Part shown: positions 55,431 through 63,910 of the stretch, one piece after another | Layout: each line of letters opens with the position of its first letter | Position numbering within the stretch: the stretch's first letter is position 1 | From: Flavobacteriaceae bacterium MAR_2010_72 | GTDB lineage: Bacteria; Bacteroidota; Bacteroidia; Flavobacteriales; Flavobacteriaceae | DNA length: 64,000 nt | NCBI GenBank assembly: GCA_003550275.1 | Contig: QXCW01000002.1 | Coordinates: forward strand, 930,001-994,000 | Direction of reading: 5' to 3' | Notes under the pieces: generated by a model | Told to the model about the DNA's origin: nothing | The model's input: only the letters and a program-made list of their open reading frames with translations | The model's database searches: none | Program-made: the position numbers and the translations under genes

Positions 55431-55810
55431 TGAGCAATAAAGGGCATTTACATCAAATACACCCAGTGTTACCAGTAAAAAATGTGGTTGATGCCTTGGC
55501 TTTTTATGTGAATAGATTAGGATTTAAGATTGCTTTCGCAGACGACGGTAAGGATCCAAAATATGGCGGGATACGTCGGGATGCTATAGAAATTCATTTA
55601 CAATGGCACGATGCCTCAGAATGGGATGTTGAGATTGACCGACCCATGTTGCGCATTGTTACCGAACATATTGATGCGTTGTTTGAAGAGTTCAAAACAA
55701 AAGAGGTGTTTCATGATAAAACTACCTTAAAAGAAACAGCTTGGGGGACTAAAGAATTTGGGTTTTATGACCTAGACAAAAACGGATTGACCTTTTACAG
55801 GGATATTTAG
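55430..55810 (+). CDS. VOC-family (glyoxalase/bleomycin-resistance-like) protein
   Basis: 126 residues and one VOC module: HQIHPVLPVKNVVDALAFY opens the first unit and WGTKEFGFYDLDKNGLTFY closes the last. Similar proteins are annotated as bleomycin resistance proteins, but binding specificity cannot be read from sequence. Translation is coupled to the DinB-like gene through an overlapping TAATG. Confidence 0.88.
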   Translation: MSNKGHLHQIHPVLPVKNVVDALAFYVNRLGFKIAFADDGKDPKYGGIRRDAIEIHLQWHDASEWDVEIDRPMLRIVTEHIDALFEEFKTKEVFHDKTTLKETAWGTKEFGFYDLDKNGLTFYRDI

Positions 55811-55813
55811 AAT

Positions 55814-55936
55814 TTAATCGTTACGTTCACCATTGTTGTTTTCTCGTTTCATTTCAATGTATTTTGAAACAAGTCGTACACCTAATCGCGCAAAAAGAAT
55901 GACTGCGATTACCATTACTATATCAAATCCGTTCAT
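55814..55936 (-). CDS. Small single-helix membrane protein (40 aa), possible
   Basis: An ATG at 55936 opens a frame of 40 residues. Residues 4-22 (FDIVMVIAVILFARLGVRL) form a membrane helix, and a charged tail KYIEMKRENNNGERND follows. It faces the VOC gene tail to tail with three bases between stops. Too short for length-based evidence; the helix-plus-charged-tail pattern and tight fit make it plausible. Confidence 0.4.
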   Translation of the reverse strand: MNGFDIVMVIAVILFARLGVRLVSKYIEMKRENNNGERND

Positions 55937-55991
55937 GATGATTGGGTTTATACTACAAAAGTATAGCTTTTGAGTGTGGCAGTTGGTAATT

Positions 55992-56720
55992 TTATATTGA
56001 ATTTAACGCTTTATCAATATCGTTTATTAGCGTTTCAAGTTTCAATCTAACCTCTTTAAATCTTACTATATCACTCTTTTTAAACCTAACAATATTATGG
56101 AGCATGTTAATAAATTCGTCATTGGATTTCAAAGCTTCAAAATCAATAGGTTTGCCGGTTGTGGTAGAGTTGATATGACGCCTTACAAATCTATTGAAAA
56201 TTGGAAATGTAACCGATTGTGCCAAAACCCATTCGGAATGATCGTAATCTTTTACCAAAACAGCAAACTGAAATTCATACATGTTAACAATGGCCTTTTT
56301 GAGGCTGTCATTTTGTATGAGATCCAAACCCTTGTTTTTTAGAGTTTCATATGCTGAAAAGGTAAAATAGGGGCTTTCCTATTGTGTAATTCTTCCAAAG
56401 GCCGTATCTAGTGAGGTATCATAGGGTAAATCTTCATTTATATAGTTTAAAATGTTTTGATTATTGCTAATTGTAATTGAATTATAACTGATATTGTTGT
56501 TAATTTCATTTAGAGAAGCATTTAAATCAGTTTGAATGTCTTTGAGTAAACTGAACTCCTGTAATCTTAATTTTCTATCTTCATTTCAGTTATTAATACT
56601 TAAGGCAATTAAAATCCCGATAACCACAAGAATGATTTCGCCAATGGCGTATTTAAGATATTTCGAGGTTTTACCTTCATTGAGAAAGTTTTGATGTATG
56701 TGATGGAAGAATTTGATCAT
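55992..56720 (-). pseudogene. DUF6090 family gene with two in-frame stops
   Basis: The frame from ATG 56720 (MIKFFHHIHQNFLNEGKTSK) to the stop at 55992 would give 242 residues, the length of its neighbours. It is broken by TGA at 56586-56588, exactly where the conserved NNWNE Trp codon TGG is expected, and by TAG at 56379-56381. No frameshift is seen and the remaining sequence (AYETLKNKGLDLIQND, LKKAIVNMYEFQF) keeps the family pattern. It is therefore a recently inactivated copy at the 3' end of the array. Confidence 0.88.
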
Positions 56721-56756
56721 ATTCTAGTTGTTTGTTTTACAATTTGGCACTACAAC

Positions 56757-57506
56757 TCAATAAGCTTTGCGTTCAATTTCATCTTCCAAAAACTGTAAAA
56801 GCGATATAACGCTTCGTTCGGTTCTTTGCCCTCTATTGTGAACTGCACTATTTTCAAAGGCAATAGCGGATAATAGTTTTGTAAATGCCGCATCTGTTTT
56901 TAATTTGTCATAGTCGTCTTGAGAAATTTCAAAACTGCCATAATACATTGAGCTCTCATCAAAATACATGTTAAAGTAATTTAATAGAATGGGTTCACTA
57001 TGCAGAGCATGGAATCTCAATCGTTCTTCTTCGTAACGTTTATAATACGGATAGGTTCTCTCATAAAGCAATGATACTTGATTTCTTAAACTGTCGTTTG
57101 ATATTACTTCAACGCCTTTTGATTGTAATAAACCATAGCCACTCATATTTGGATCGAAATGTGGTGTAATTCTAAGTATGGAAAAAGTGTTGAATACAGA
57201 AGGTTCAGGGCTATCATGAGTTTTTAAGTAATCTTTGATGACGGTACAGGCCTTGGTAATACTATCCATAAACCTCACATCACTTTGAATTTCTTCAAGG
57301 TCAAGTGTAAGGTTGCTGTGTAATTCTTTAAGTATTTTGGTCTCAAGATGACTCGTCTTTTTAGCTTCGTTCCAAGTGTTAATTTGGAGAGCTATTAAAA
57401 TCCCAATTACAACCAGCACAATCTCGCCAATGGCGTATTTTAAATATTTTCCTGTTTTTCCAGTTTCCATAAGGTTATAGCGTATTTTTCTAAAGAATTT
57501 TATCAT
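56757..57506 (-). CDS. DUF6090 family membrane protein, array copy 9
   Basis: 249 residues starting MIKFFRKIRYNLMETGKTGK; the ATG at 57506 is preferred to a TTG two codons earlier. One membrane helix (about 24-42) is followed by a variable, mostly helical domain likely outside the inner membrane. The central family motif is seen as YGLLQSKGVEVISNDSLRNQ. No repeat-derived insert. It ends 36 bases before the broken copy. Function unknown. Confidence 0.85.
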   Translation of the reverse strand: MIKFFRKIRYNLMETGKTGKYLKYAIGEIVLVVIGILIALQINTWNEAKKTSHLETKILKELHSNLTLDLEEIQSDVRFMDSITKACTVIKDYLKTHDSPEPSVFNTFSILRITPHFDPNMSGYGLLQSKGVEVISNDSLRNQVSLLYERTYPYYKRYEEERLRFHALHSEPILLNYFNMYFDESSMYYGSFEISQDDYDKLKTDAAFTKLLSAIAFENSAVHNRGQRTERSVISLLQFLEDEIERKAY

Positions 57507-57508
57507 AA

Positions 57509-58294
57509 TCAATAGCTTTTAAGTTCATCGACTATTAAATTTTTTAGCCCTTCTGCTTTTATTACAAGCTGAACGCTTATGTAATCAATGGTCACAGAGG
57601 TTTGATATGAAATCTGCTTCACACGCTTATAAAATTCAGTATCATCTGCAATACCGTTCAAATTAAAACTTACGCCCTGAAATAATGGCATGTTAGGATT
57701 ATTTGAACTAGACGCATCAGGCATTCCATTAAGGTGGCCGATGGCCAGCCTTTCGGCTTCTTTTAAACCAGGATGATAGGATGAAACAATAAGGTGATGT
57801 TCTTCAAATTGAGATTGATAGTTAGCTAATGCTTTTTTTAGGTTATCAGACTTTATGTGCGACAGTTTACCCGAGCTAACAATTTCCTTATAAGTAGGAA
57901 GTGTAAGTGAAATTTCCATAATCCAACCTACCCTGGTCATAGCTGAAATGAACATTGTTGAATCGGAGACCTTTTGTTCATCAATTGAATTCAGAATCAA
58001 ATCTGCCCATTCTTTTCGATCTTTTAGAGAGTTTTTTAGACCTTTAAGGTTTTTGATATCCTCTACAACATCTAGTTTGAGATTACTTAACAATGCCTTG
58101 GTCTCTTTATGTTCAATACGATCTTGATTCCAATTATTAATTTGTAAGGCAATCAAAATCCCAATCACCACAAGTACAATTTCACCAATGGCGTATTTTA
58201 GGTATTTGCCTGCCTTCGCCGAGGCTTCGGCAGGCGAGCCTGTTTTGTTTTCCATAATTAAGTTTTGTCGGATATGACGGAAGAATTTGATCAT
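57509..58294 (-). CDS. DUF6090 family membrane protein, array copy 8 (with repeat insert)
   Basis: 261 residues. The anchor reads MIKFFRHIRQNLIMENKTG, then an insert SPAEASAKAG (58208-58237) not found in copies such as 56757-57506, then KYLKYAIGEIVLVVIG. The variable part contains YKEIVSSGKLSHIKSDNLKK, the family's central motif. The start overlaps the stop of copy 7 by four bases. Function unknown. Confidence 0.85.
   Translation of the reverse strand: MIKFFRHIRQNLIMENKTGSPAEASAKAGKYLKYAIGEIVLVVIGILIALQINNWNQDRIEHKETKALLSNLKLDVVEDIKNLKGLKNSLKDRKEWADLILNSIDEQKVSDSTMFISAMTRVGWIMEISLTLPTYKEIVSSGKLSHIKSDNLKKALANYQSQFEEHHLIVSSYHPGLKEAERLAIGHLNGMPDASSSNNPNMPLFQGVSFNLNGIADDTEFYKRVKQISYQTSVTIDYISVQLVIKAEGLKNLIVDELKSY
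58208..58237 (-). repeat. 30-bp palindromic repeat inserted in frame (copy 8)
   Basis: Encodes SPAEASAKAG. GCCTGCC and GGCAGGC are its ends in an imperfect palindrome of the kind found between flavobacterial genes. Neighbouring copies without it join TG directly to KYL. Confidence 0.7.
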
Positions 58295-59157
58295 TGTTCT
58301 GATTTTAATTCTATATCAATTAGTGTAATAACTTTTTGAATCCTATTTATTGCCATACCATAACGTATCCCTTTGTAAGTTCTATAGTCTTTAGTGCGTT
58401 CTAATAACATTCTGAACTTATTGTCTTTTTTGAGTGCTTCAAAATCTAAAGGCACAAAACCCTTTGTTTGGTTTCGTTTTTTACCATTAAGGACTCTTTC
58501 ATAAGGAAATTCAATTTCATCTCTATAAATTCTATCGCTTAAAGTGTCATTATCAAAAACATGATGAAATCGAATAGAATAGTCTGTATTTAGTTTGAAG
58601 TGATCAAGGTAATAGTCTCCAAAAGTTTCAGCAATATCAGGATTAAAGCTATTATTTTTACTTATTCTAGGAAAAATATCCTCATAAATAGTTTGTATTA
58701 AATTCCTAATGGAATCATTTTTTATAATATCAAGACCTTGTTCTTTTATTCTACTATAAACAGCTTCATTTGGATATATATACTCATCTCCTATAATAAA
58801 GAAAAAATCAAAACTCATACTATCATTATAAATTACATCCTGCTCTATGTATTCTAAAATATTAAAATGACTTCTGCTTCCTAATTTAAGGAAATTAAAA
58901 TCGGTATAAATGTCACTATAAATTTGAAGCATTTCTACTTTTAATTGTTTCAGTAATAGTGTTCCAAGTTCTGTTCTATTTCTTCCTTGATTCCAATTGT
59001 TAATCTGTAAGGCAATCAAAATACCAAATACCACAAGTACAATCTCGCCAATAGCGTATTTTAGATATTTTCCTGCCTTCACTGAAGTTTCGGCAGGCGA
59101 GCCTGTTTTATTCTGTTCCATAAGGTTGTAGCGTATTTTTCTGAAGAATTTGATCAT
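58291..59157 (-). CDS. DUF6090 family membrane protein, array copy 7 (with repeat insert)
   Basis: 288 residues, the longest of the array. The N-terminal 58 residues are the same as in copy 6 except one position (Phe for Ile in the membrane helix), including the SPAETSVKAG insert. From residue about 59 onward the two differ fully. Central motif YSRIKEQGLDIIKNDSIRNL. The start overlaps copy 6's stop by one base. Confidence 0.85.
   Translation of the reverse strand: MIKFFRKIRYNLMEQNKTGSPAETSVKAGKYLKYAIGEIVLVVFGILIALQINNWNQGRNRTELGTLLLKQLKVEMLQIYSDIYTDFNFLKLGSRSHFNILEYIEQDVIYNDSMSFDFFFIIGDEYIYPNEAVYSRIKEQGLDIIKNDSIRNLIQTIYEDIFPRISKNNSFNPDIAETFGDYYLDHFKLNTDYSIRFHHVFDNDTLSDRIYRDEIEFPYERVLNGKKRNQTKGFVPLDFEALKKDNKFRMLLERTKDYRTYKGIRYGMAINRIQKVITLIDIELKSEQ
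59071..59100 (-). repeat. 30-bp palindromic repeat inserted in frame (copy 7)
   Basis: Encodes SPAETSVKAG at the same position as in copies 6 and 8. CCTGCC...GGCAGG ends, with an inner CTTCACTGAAG palindrome. Confidence 0.7.
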
Positions 59158-59966
59158 TATTCAATACATTTTTGTTCTAAAATGGTAATTAAATTATTGA
59201 CTTCATCTTTAATTAAATTATAAAGTTGCAATTGTCGTGCATTGGTTGAAATATAAGTTAATGCCGCGTTTAACAACTCATATTTCATGGTCTCTGTAAG
59301 TGTTTCTTCGTAATTTAAATTCATGGATTCATAAACATCTTTTTCCATTCCGGTAATAAACCTCTCAGTTAACATTTGGGAATGTATACGACCAGTGTTA
59401 AAAACATCATTTTCTGAATAAAAAGTATCAAGCGCAATATTGGCATTTACTTTTATAATACTTAAATATCCGGCTACTTTATTGAAGTAATTATTAATGG
59501 ATTTTATGACGTTTTTATCTTTAATGATGTTTAAATTGGCTCCTGATTTTAAATCTTCAAAAGCTGAATTATTAGGTGTGAAATCTGAATAAATTGCGAT
59601 TATTGAAAGTCCTAGTTGTTTGCCAACCTCAACCTTTTTGGCCTTTTCATTTTGAAGTAATCGCACGGCTTGGTTTGATGCTTTTAATCTATCTTCTGAA
59701 AGTTTGATTACAGCGTTAACCTGTTCACTATCCTGAATTAAATCCTCAAGCAATCTGCAATAATATTCTGCTTCTAATTTGTCAGCTTTCCGTTGTTCAT
59801 TCCAATTGTTGATTTGAAGTGCGATGAGAATACCAATCACGACGAGTACAATTTCGCCAATGGCGTATTTTAGGTATTTTCCTGCCTTCACTGAAGTTTC
59901 GGCAGGCGAGCCTGTTTTGTTCTGTTCCATGAGATTGTATCGTATTTTTCTGAAGAATTTGATCAT
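59157..59966 (-). CDS. DUF6090 family membrane protein, array copy 6 (with repeat insert)
   Basis: 269 residues. Anchor MIKFFRKIRYNLMEQNKTG, insert SPAETSVKAG, then KYLKYAIGEIVLVVIG. The distal domain is different from its neighbours, with FEDLKSGANLNIIKDKNV as the central motif and a Cys-Ile-Glu end. Start and stop codons of copies 5 and 6 overlap by one base. Confidence 0.85.
   Translation of the reverse strand: MIKFFRKIRYNLMEQNKTGSPAETSVKAGKYLKYAIGEIVLVVIGILIALQINNWNEQRKADKLEAEYYCRLLEDLIQDSEQVNAVIKLSEDRLKASNQAVRLLQNEKAKKVEVGKQLGLSIIAIYSDFTPNNSAFEDLKSGANLNIIKDKNVIKSINNYFNKVAGYLSIIKVNANIALDTFYSENDVFNTGRIHSQMLTERFITGMEKDVYESMNLNYEETLTETMKYELLNAALTYISTNARQLQLYNLIKDEVNNLITILEQKCIE
59880..59909 (-). 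repeat. 30-bp palindromic repeat inserted in frame (copy 6)
   Basis: Same 30 bases and position as in copy 7 (SPAETSVKAG). Confidence 0.7.
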
Positions 59967-60754
59967 TAAAAGTTGTTATTGAGTTCCATGTTTATTTCAT
60001 TACTCAACTCCTTAATTCGTTTTAAAGCTTCTTGATAAACCGAAATAGTAATGCTTCGTAAATAGATTACTTCAGATAGTGTTACTTTAAATTCATCATC
60101 ACTTTTTAAAAGTTCAATGTTTTTAGGGAATAATGAGGTTCTTTTATAGTCTTCATTAAAATAATCGGTTGAGTTATTCGAGGATAGACTTAAACTTTTA
60201 AATTCTTTATCTACCGAAAAGTGTTTTTGAAAAAAAGGTAAAAGTTTGTCATATGGTTTAAACCCTGTACTTCTATTTTCAACTTCTATAATGGAGGTGT
60301 AAACCAAATTATAATGCACAAAAATTTTCTTTTTCAATACTTGATTAGATATTAAATTAGGGCTACTGTTAACTAATGAGGTGTAGGTACTTGTATTTAA
60401 AATGGCCACCACAGGATTACCTAAAACTTCTGTGAAGTTTACAGAGTCTGATTGAATAGAACTGTCTCCACTCAAAAATTTAAAAAGCCGTTCAGCATTT
60501 TCTAATGAGGTTTTATGCAATTGGAGGTTAAAGCCTATATCGAGCGTGTCCAATTGTATTTCTTCCAAAAGGTTTTTAAGGGTATCTCTTTCAGTATTTT
60601 TTGTAATTCGGTGTTGGTTCCAATTATTGATTTGAAGCGCTATGAGAATCCCGATAACCACTAGGATGATTTCGCCAATGGCATAAAGTGCATATTTAGT
60701 AGCTCTATTTTCTTTAATCATATTTTGGCGGATTTTTCGGAAAAATTTAATCAT
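59966..60754 (-). CDS. DUF6090 family membrane protein, array copy 5
   Basis: 262 residues. The anchor variant is MIKFFRKIRQNMIKENRATK followed by YALYAIGEIILVVIGILIAL, shared with copy 4 and different from the KTGKYLKYA type. The distal domain contains YTSLVNSSPNLISNQVLKKK. Overlaps copy 4 by four bases and copy 6 by one. Confidence 0.85.
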   Translation of the reverse strand: MIKFFRKIRQNMIKENRATKYALYAIGEIILVVIGILIALQINNWNQHRITKNTERDTLKNLLEEIQLDTLDIGFNLQLHKTSLENAERLFKFLSGDSSIQSDSVNFTEVLGNPVVAILNTSTYTSLVNSSPNLISNQVLKKKIFVHYNLVYTSIIEVENRSTGFKPYDKLLPFFQKHFSVDKEFKSLSLSSNNSTDYFNEDYKRTSLFPKNIELLKSDDEFKVTLSEVIYLRSITISVYQEALKRIKELSNEINMELNNNF

Positions 60755-61500
60755 TTGTCTGTTAAATAATTATCAATTTGTTCTATTAGGTTTTTTGAAT
60801 TTGTTAGGGAATACTCCATTTCATCCCTGGTCAATCTAAATAATAGTCGCTTAAAATTACTCATGCCTTGAAATGATGCAGCTAAATGTCCTAGGTCAAT
60901 TGTGTTCCAAACTAGAGAGTCAATAAGCGCTCCTTGGTCATGAAGTGACGTAGAGCCAAAGGTGTAGGTGTCAACATAATTAGCTAGTTTGTTTCTATAA
61001 TCTAATGTGATGCTTTCGACCATACCTTTACGATAGGATTTTCCGTTATAAAAATTTTTGATATTGGCTTTTAAGGTATCTGAAAGTTCTTCAATGAGGC
61101 CAGTTTCATTTAAGCTGTTGTAGGTATTGGTGTTATAAATTAAAAGGTTGTTCCAATTGGGATTAAACTCATGGCGTGTGATGTTAATTAAGGTATCGGA
61201 GGTCGCCTTTGGAGCTGCCACTCTCGCCCTTAACGACTCATTGAATTGAAATTGGTCTATAACTTCCGGCAAATTTTTATGGATTAACACGGTATCCTGC
61301 ACTAGGTCATGTTGAAGCGCTATAAGTAGTTTGTGAGCTTGAACTATCGTTTTTCGGTTTTCATTCCAATTGTTTATTTGTAATGCTATAAGAATTCCGA
61401 TTACTACAAGGAAGATTTCACCAATGGCATAAAGTGCATATTTAGTAGCTCTATGTTCGTTAATCATATTTTGGCGGATTTTTCTAAAGAATTTAATCAT
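60751..61500 (-). CDS. DUF6090 family membrane protein, array copy 4
   Basis: 249 residues. The anchor MIKFFRKIRQNMINEHRATK and YALYAIGEIFLVVIG match copy 5 closely, so copies 4 and 5 share a recent anchor. The distal part (YNSLNETGLIEELSDTLKAN) differs. One base separates its start from copy 3's stop. Confidence 0.85.
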   Translation of the reverse strand: MIKFFRKIRQNMINEHRATKYALYAIGEIFLVVIGILIALQINNWNENRKTIVQAHKLLIALQHDLVQDTVLIHKNLPEVIDQFQFNESLRARVAAPKATSDTLINITRHEFNPNWNNLLIYNTNTYNSLNETGLIEELSDTLKANIKNFYNGKSYRKGMVESITLDYRNKLANYVDTYTFGSTSLHDQGALIDSLVWNTIDLGHLAASFQGMSNFKRLLFRLTRDEMEYSLTNSKNLIEQIDNYLTDK

Positions 61501-61501
61501 A

Positions 61502-62245
61502 TTAGTATGGTTTAGTTACTTCAATGATTTTATCAATCAGTTCTTCAGTTTCTTTAAGTCTTTCAATAATTTGTTGATGTAACCATAAGGAATTGTCCAA
61601 TAAATTCTCAAACTCTACTTTTTGAAATAAAGGATAATAATTGGGTTTCACTTTAGATTTTCCAGCCCATCTATAGTTCGCATTGCTATCCATTTCCTTA
61701 AAAGAAATATAAGGCAAAAGAAAAGGCAAAAAATGCGTGTTGCTCCATGAGTCTAGTTTTTCGTATCGAACTTTTCTAATTTCTGATAAGGAATTCCATT
61801 GATAGAGCAAGGTTGTAATGGTTTCATTTTCAAAGAGATTTAAACGACCATTTTGCACAATACTATATACTGCATTATTGGCAAAAGCCATTTCATTGGA
61901 AGGGAAAGACTCAAAAAGTAAGCTATCTAAATTATGTTTTGTAAGTTCCTCTTCAGAAACACCAATGAGCTTCATTAACTCTATACAGGAATTCATGGCA
62001 TTATTTTCAGCAATTCTATAATCAATTAATACTTTTTTATTAGCATTAAACTCTACATGTAGTTTAGAAAGTAGTTCTTTTTTTTCTAGTCCGTTCAATC
62101 GGTCTTGATTCCAATTATTAATACTTAACGCTATCAAAATACCAATAACCACAAGTATTATTTCGCCAATGGCGTATTTAAGGTACTTTCCGGTTTTTCC
62201 TGTTTCCATTAGGTTGTAGCGTATTTTTCTAAAGAATTTAATCAT
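61502..62245 (-). CDS. DUF6090 family membrane protein, array copy 3
   Basis: 247 residues. The anchor MIKFFRKIRYNLMETGKTGK is the same as in copy 9; the helix ends ALSINNWNQDR. The distal motif is YSIVQNGRLNLFENETITTL. Its ATG overlaps the TGA of the chimeric frame 62242-62409 (ATGA), so it keeps coupled translation. Confidence 0.85.
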   Translation of the reverse strand: MIKFFRKIRYNLMETGKTGKYLKYAIGEIILVVIGILIALSINNWNQDRLNGLEKKELLSKLHVEFNANKKVLIDYRIAENNAMNSCIELMKLIGVSEEELTKHNLDSLLFESFPSNEMAFANNAVYSIVQNGRLNLFENETITTLLYQWNSLSEIRKVRYEKLDSWSNTHFLPFLLPYISFKEMDSNANYRWAGKSKVKPNYYPLFQKVEFENLLDNSLWLHQQIIERLKETEELIDKIIEVTKPY

Positions 62246-62409
62246 ATTTTGAAGTATTCTGTCATTCCTGTCTTTCGTCTACGCTCAAGATAGACTCTAG
62301 CAGGAATCCCTATTAATTTCAATGTGGATTCCGCATCAAGTGCGGAATGACAAACCGTATTGTTTTCCATAAGTAATGATTTACGTTTATGTCTAAAGAA
62401 TTTAATCAT
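62242..62409 (-). pseudogene. DUF6090 start fused to a palindromic repeat (55-residue chimera)
   Basis: From ATG 62409 the frame reads MIKFFRHKRKSLLMENNT, a DUF6090 anchor start. It then runs into a 91-bp repeat element (VCHSALDAESTLKLIGIPA, then RVYLERRRKTGMT) and ends at TGA 62242, which overlaps the next gene's ATG. The membrane helix and distal domain are gone. The insertion point is the same as that of the SPAE(A/T)S insert in copies 6-8. It is probably a remnant, though the frame and both couplings are intact. Confidence 0.75.
62261..62351. repeat. 91-bp palindromic element of flavobacterial type
   Basis: Starts GTCATTCC and ends GGAATGAC (perfect 8-bp inverted ends). An inner hairpin ATTCCGCA / TGCGGAAT and a CCTG...CAGG pair are seen. 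I know this sequence type as a common dispersed repeat of flavobacterial genomes. Confidence 0.75.
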
Positions 62410-62414
62410 TGGAA

Positions 62415-63176
62415 TTATTGATTTAATTCAGTTTCAATAATTTCAACAATTGATTTTGCAATCTCAATTAATCCTTCAGTTTCTTGTATGTTATCGGTTG
62501 AATACAGTTCCAATTGATACAATAAATTTTCAAATTCCTTATCATTTAATAGCCCCTTATAATCTGACACGAAATTTCCTCCTCTATCTTTTGGTGTAAT
62601 AGATAGCATTGTACTTGTTTGGATAATTTCAGAAACATTAGCATGTTTTCTTACTAATGGTATGTACTGCGTATTGGTTAAATTTTTAGAATCTATTTCA
62701 CCTTCTGTCATATCTTCTACTTCAGATGGCCAAGAAAAAAGAAGCTTTTTTAATGATTCGTTTTGCAATATGTTTATTTTTCCAGAATTGAGTAACATCA
62801 GTAAGGAACCTGATTTACCATTAAAAGTTGGAACAATAAATGTGTTTCCTATGAGTGAATCAATTTTTTTATTATTTAAATAATCATCTTGTGTTTTAAT
62901 ATCAGTTAAAGCGTAATTAGAGGATAATATGATTTGTCTGTTGGCATTCATACCTAATAGCTCCAAAATGGTTTGCTCGAAATCAATTTTTAAATTTTCT
63001 AATAGTACAAATTCTTCAATTTTTTCAATTCTATCTTCATTCCAATTGTTAATACTTAATGCTATGAGAATACCAATAACTACAAGGACTATCTCGCCAA
63101 TAGCATATTTTAGGTATTTGGTAGTCTTATTCTGATCCATGAGGTCGTATCTAATTTTTCTGAAAAACTTAATCAT
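62415..63176 (-). CDS. DUF6090 family membrane protein, array copy 2
   Basis: 253 residues. Anchor MIKFFRKIRYDLMDQNKTTK then YLKYAIGEIVLVVIG and ALSINNWNEDR. The distal motif is LLMLLNSGKINILQNESLKK. Overlaps copy 1 by eight bases and ends five bases before the chimeric frame. Confidence 0.85.
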   Translation of the reverse strand: MIKFFRKIRYDLMDQNKTTKYLKYAIGEIVLVVIGILIALSINNWNEDRIEKIEEFVLLENLKIDFEQTILELLGMNANRQIILSSNYALTDIKTQDDYLNNKKIDSLIGNTFIVPTFNGKSGSLLMLLNSGKINILQNESLKKLLFSWPSEVEDMTEGEIDSKNLTNTQYIPLVRKHANVSEIIQTSTMLSITPKDRGGNFVSDYKGLLNDKEFENLLYQLELYSTDNIQETEGLIEIAKSIVEIIETELNQ

Positions 63177-63909
63177 CTGTTAGCCTAATTATATCCATGA
63201 TAACCAATTCGAGTCTGTCTAAAACCATTTTATAGTTTACCACACTCCATCCCAGATTATCCAGGTGGTTTTCAAATTTCAAATCGTGGAAAAGCTTGTT
63301 GTAATCAATTTCAAATTTCGATTTCTCCTCCCAAGCCATTAATGAATATTTGTCAATATTTCTCATTGAAGCGTTTTCGGTTAAATACGGAATTACCATA
63401 CGCTGATTGAAATCGTCCAGTGTAAGCCAAGCTTCATTTATTTCATTCAATTCTGCAGACCAATCCAGTAATTTGTACTTAAGTGAATCTTTTGAAATGA
63501 GCTTTAGGTTACCTGTAGATAGTATTTCGGTTAGCGTGTTTTGGGTCGGTCTATAGTCAAACACATCAATAGCAATTGCAATTAAACTATCACTATTGAT
63601 GTGTTTTAGCACTTCAGGTGATGCTTTCATTTTTGACATTAACAGCCGAATGGCCTGCTCGGTACCCTCATATTGATTGATACTTGCTTTAATTTTGGTT
63701 AGATTGTTCCTGAATTCTGAATTAAGATCTGCCATCATTTGCAACTCAAGCTTTTTGTTATCACGTTGTTCCTTCCAGCTGCTCACTTGAAAGGCCAGCA
63801 ATATTCCAATCATCACCAATATGATCTCACCTAAAGCGTAAAGGAGATACTTTCTAAATTTATTTTCAGAAAGCAAGCGTTGGCGAATATGACGGAAAAA
63901 TTTAATCAT
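63169..63909 (-). CDS. DUF6090 family membrane protein, array copy 1
   Basis: 246 residues from the ATG at 63909, which starts the family's MIKFF; a longer frame adds ten residues outside the family pattern. The anchor is the most diverged (MIKFFRHIRQRLLSENKFRK, YLLYALGEIILVMIG, FQVSSWKEQR). The distal motif is LTEILSTGNLKLISKDSLKY. One base separates it from the stop of the gene upstream at 63911. Confidence 0.85.
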   Translation of the reverse strand: MIKFFRHIRQRLLSENKFRKYLLYALGEIILVMIGILLAFQVSSWKEQRDNKKLELQMMADLNSEFRNNLTKIKASINQYEGTEQAIRLLMSKMKASPEVLKHINSDSLIAIAIDVFDYRPTQNTLTEILSTGNLKLISKDSLKYKLLDWSAELNEINEAWLTLDDFNQRMVIPYLTENASMRNIDKYSLMAWEEKSKFEIDYNKLFHDLKFENHLDNLGWSVVNYKMVLDRLELVIMDIIRLTDD

Positions 63910-63910
63910 G

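Noticed and set aside
56586-56588. TGA read as Trp or selenocysteine in the broken DUF6090 gene
   Set aside because: All other genes here use TGA as a normal stop and TGG for Trp at this position, and a second stop (TAG) follows; nonsense mutation is simpler.
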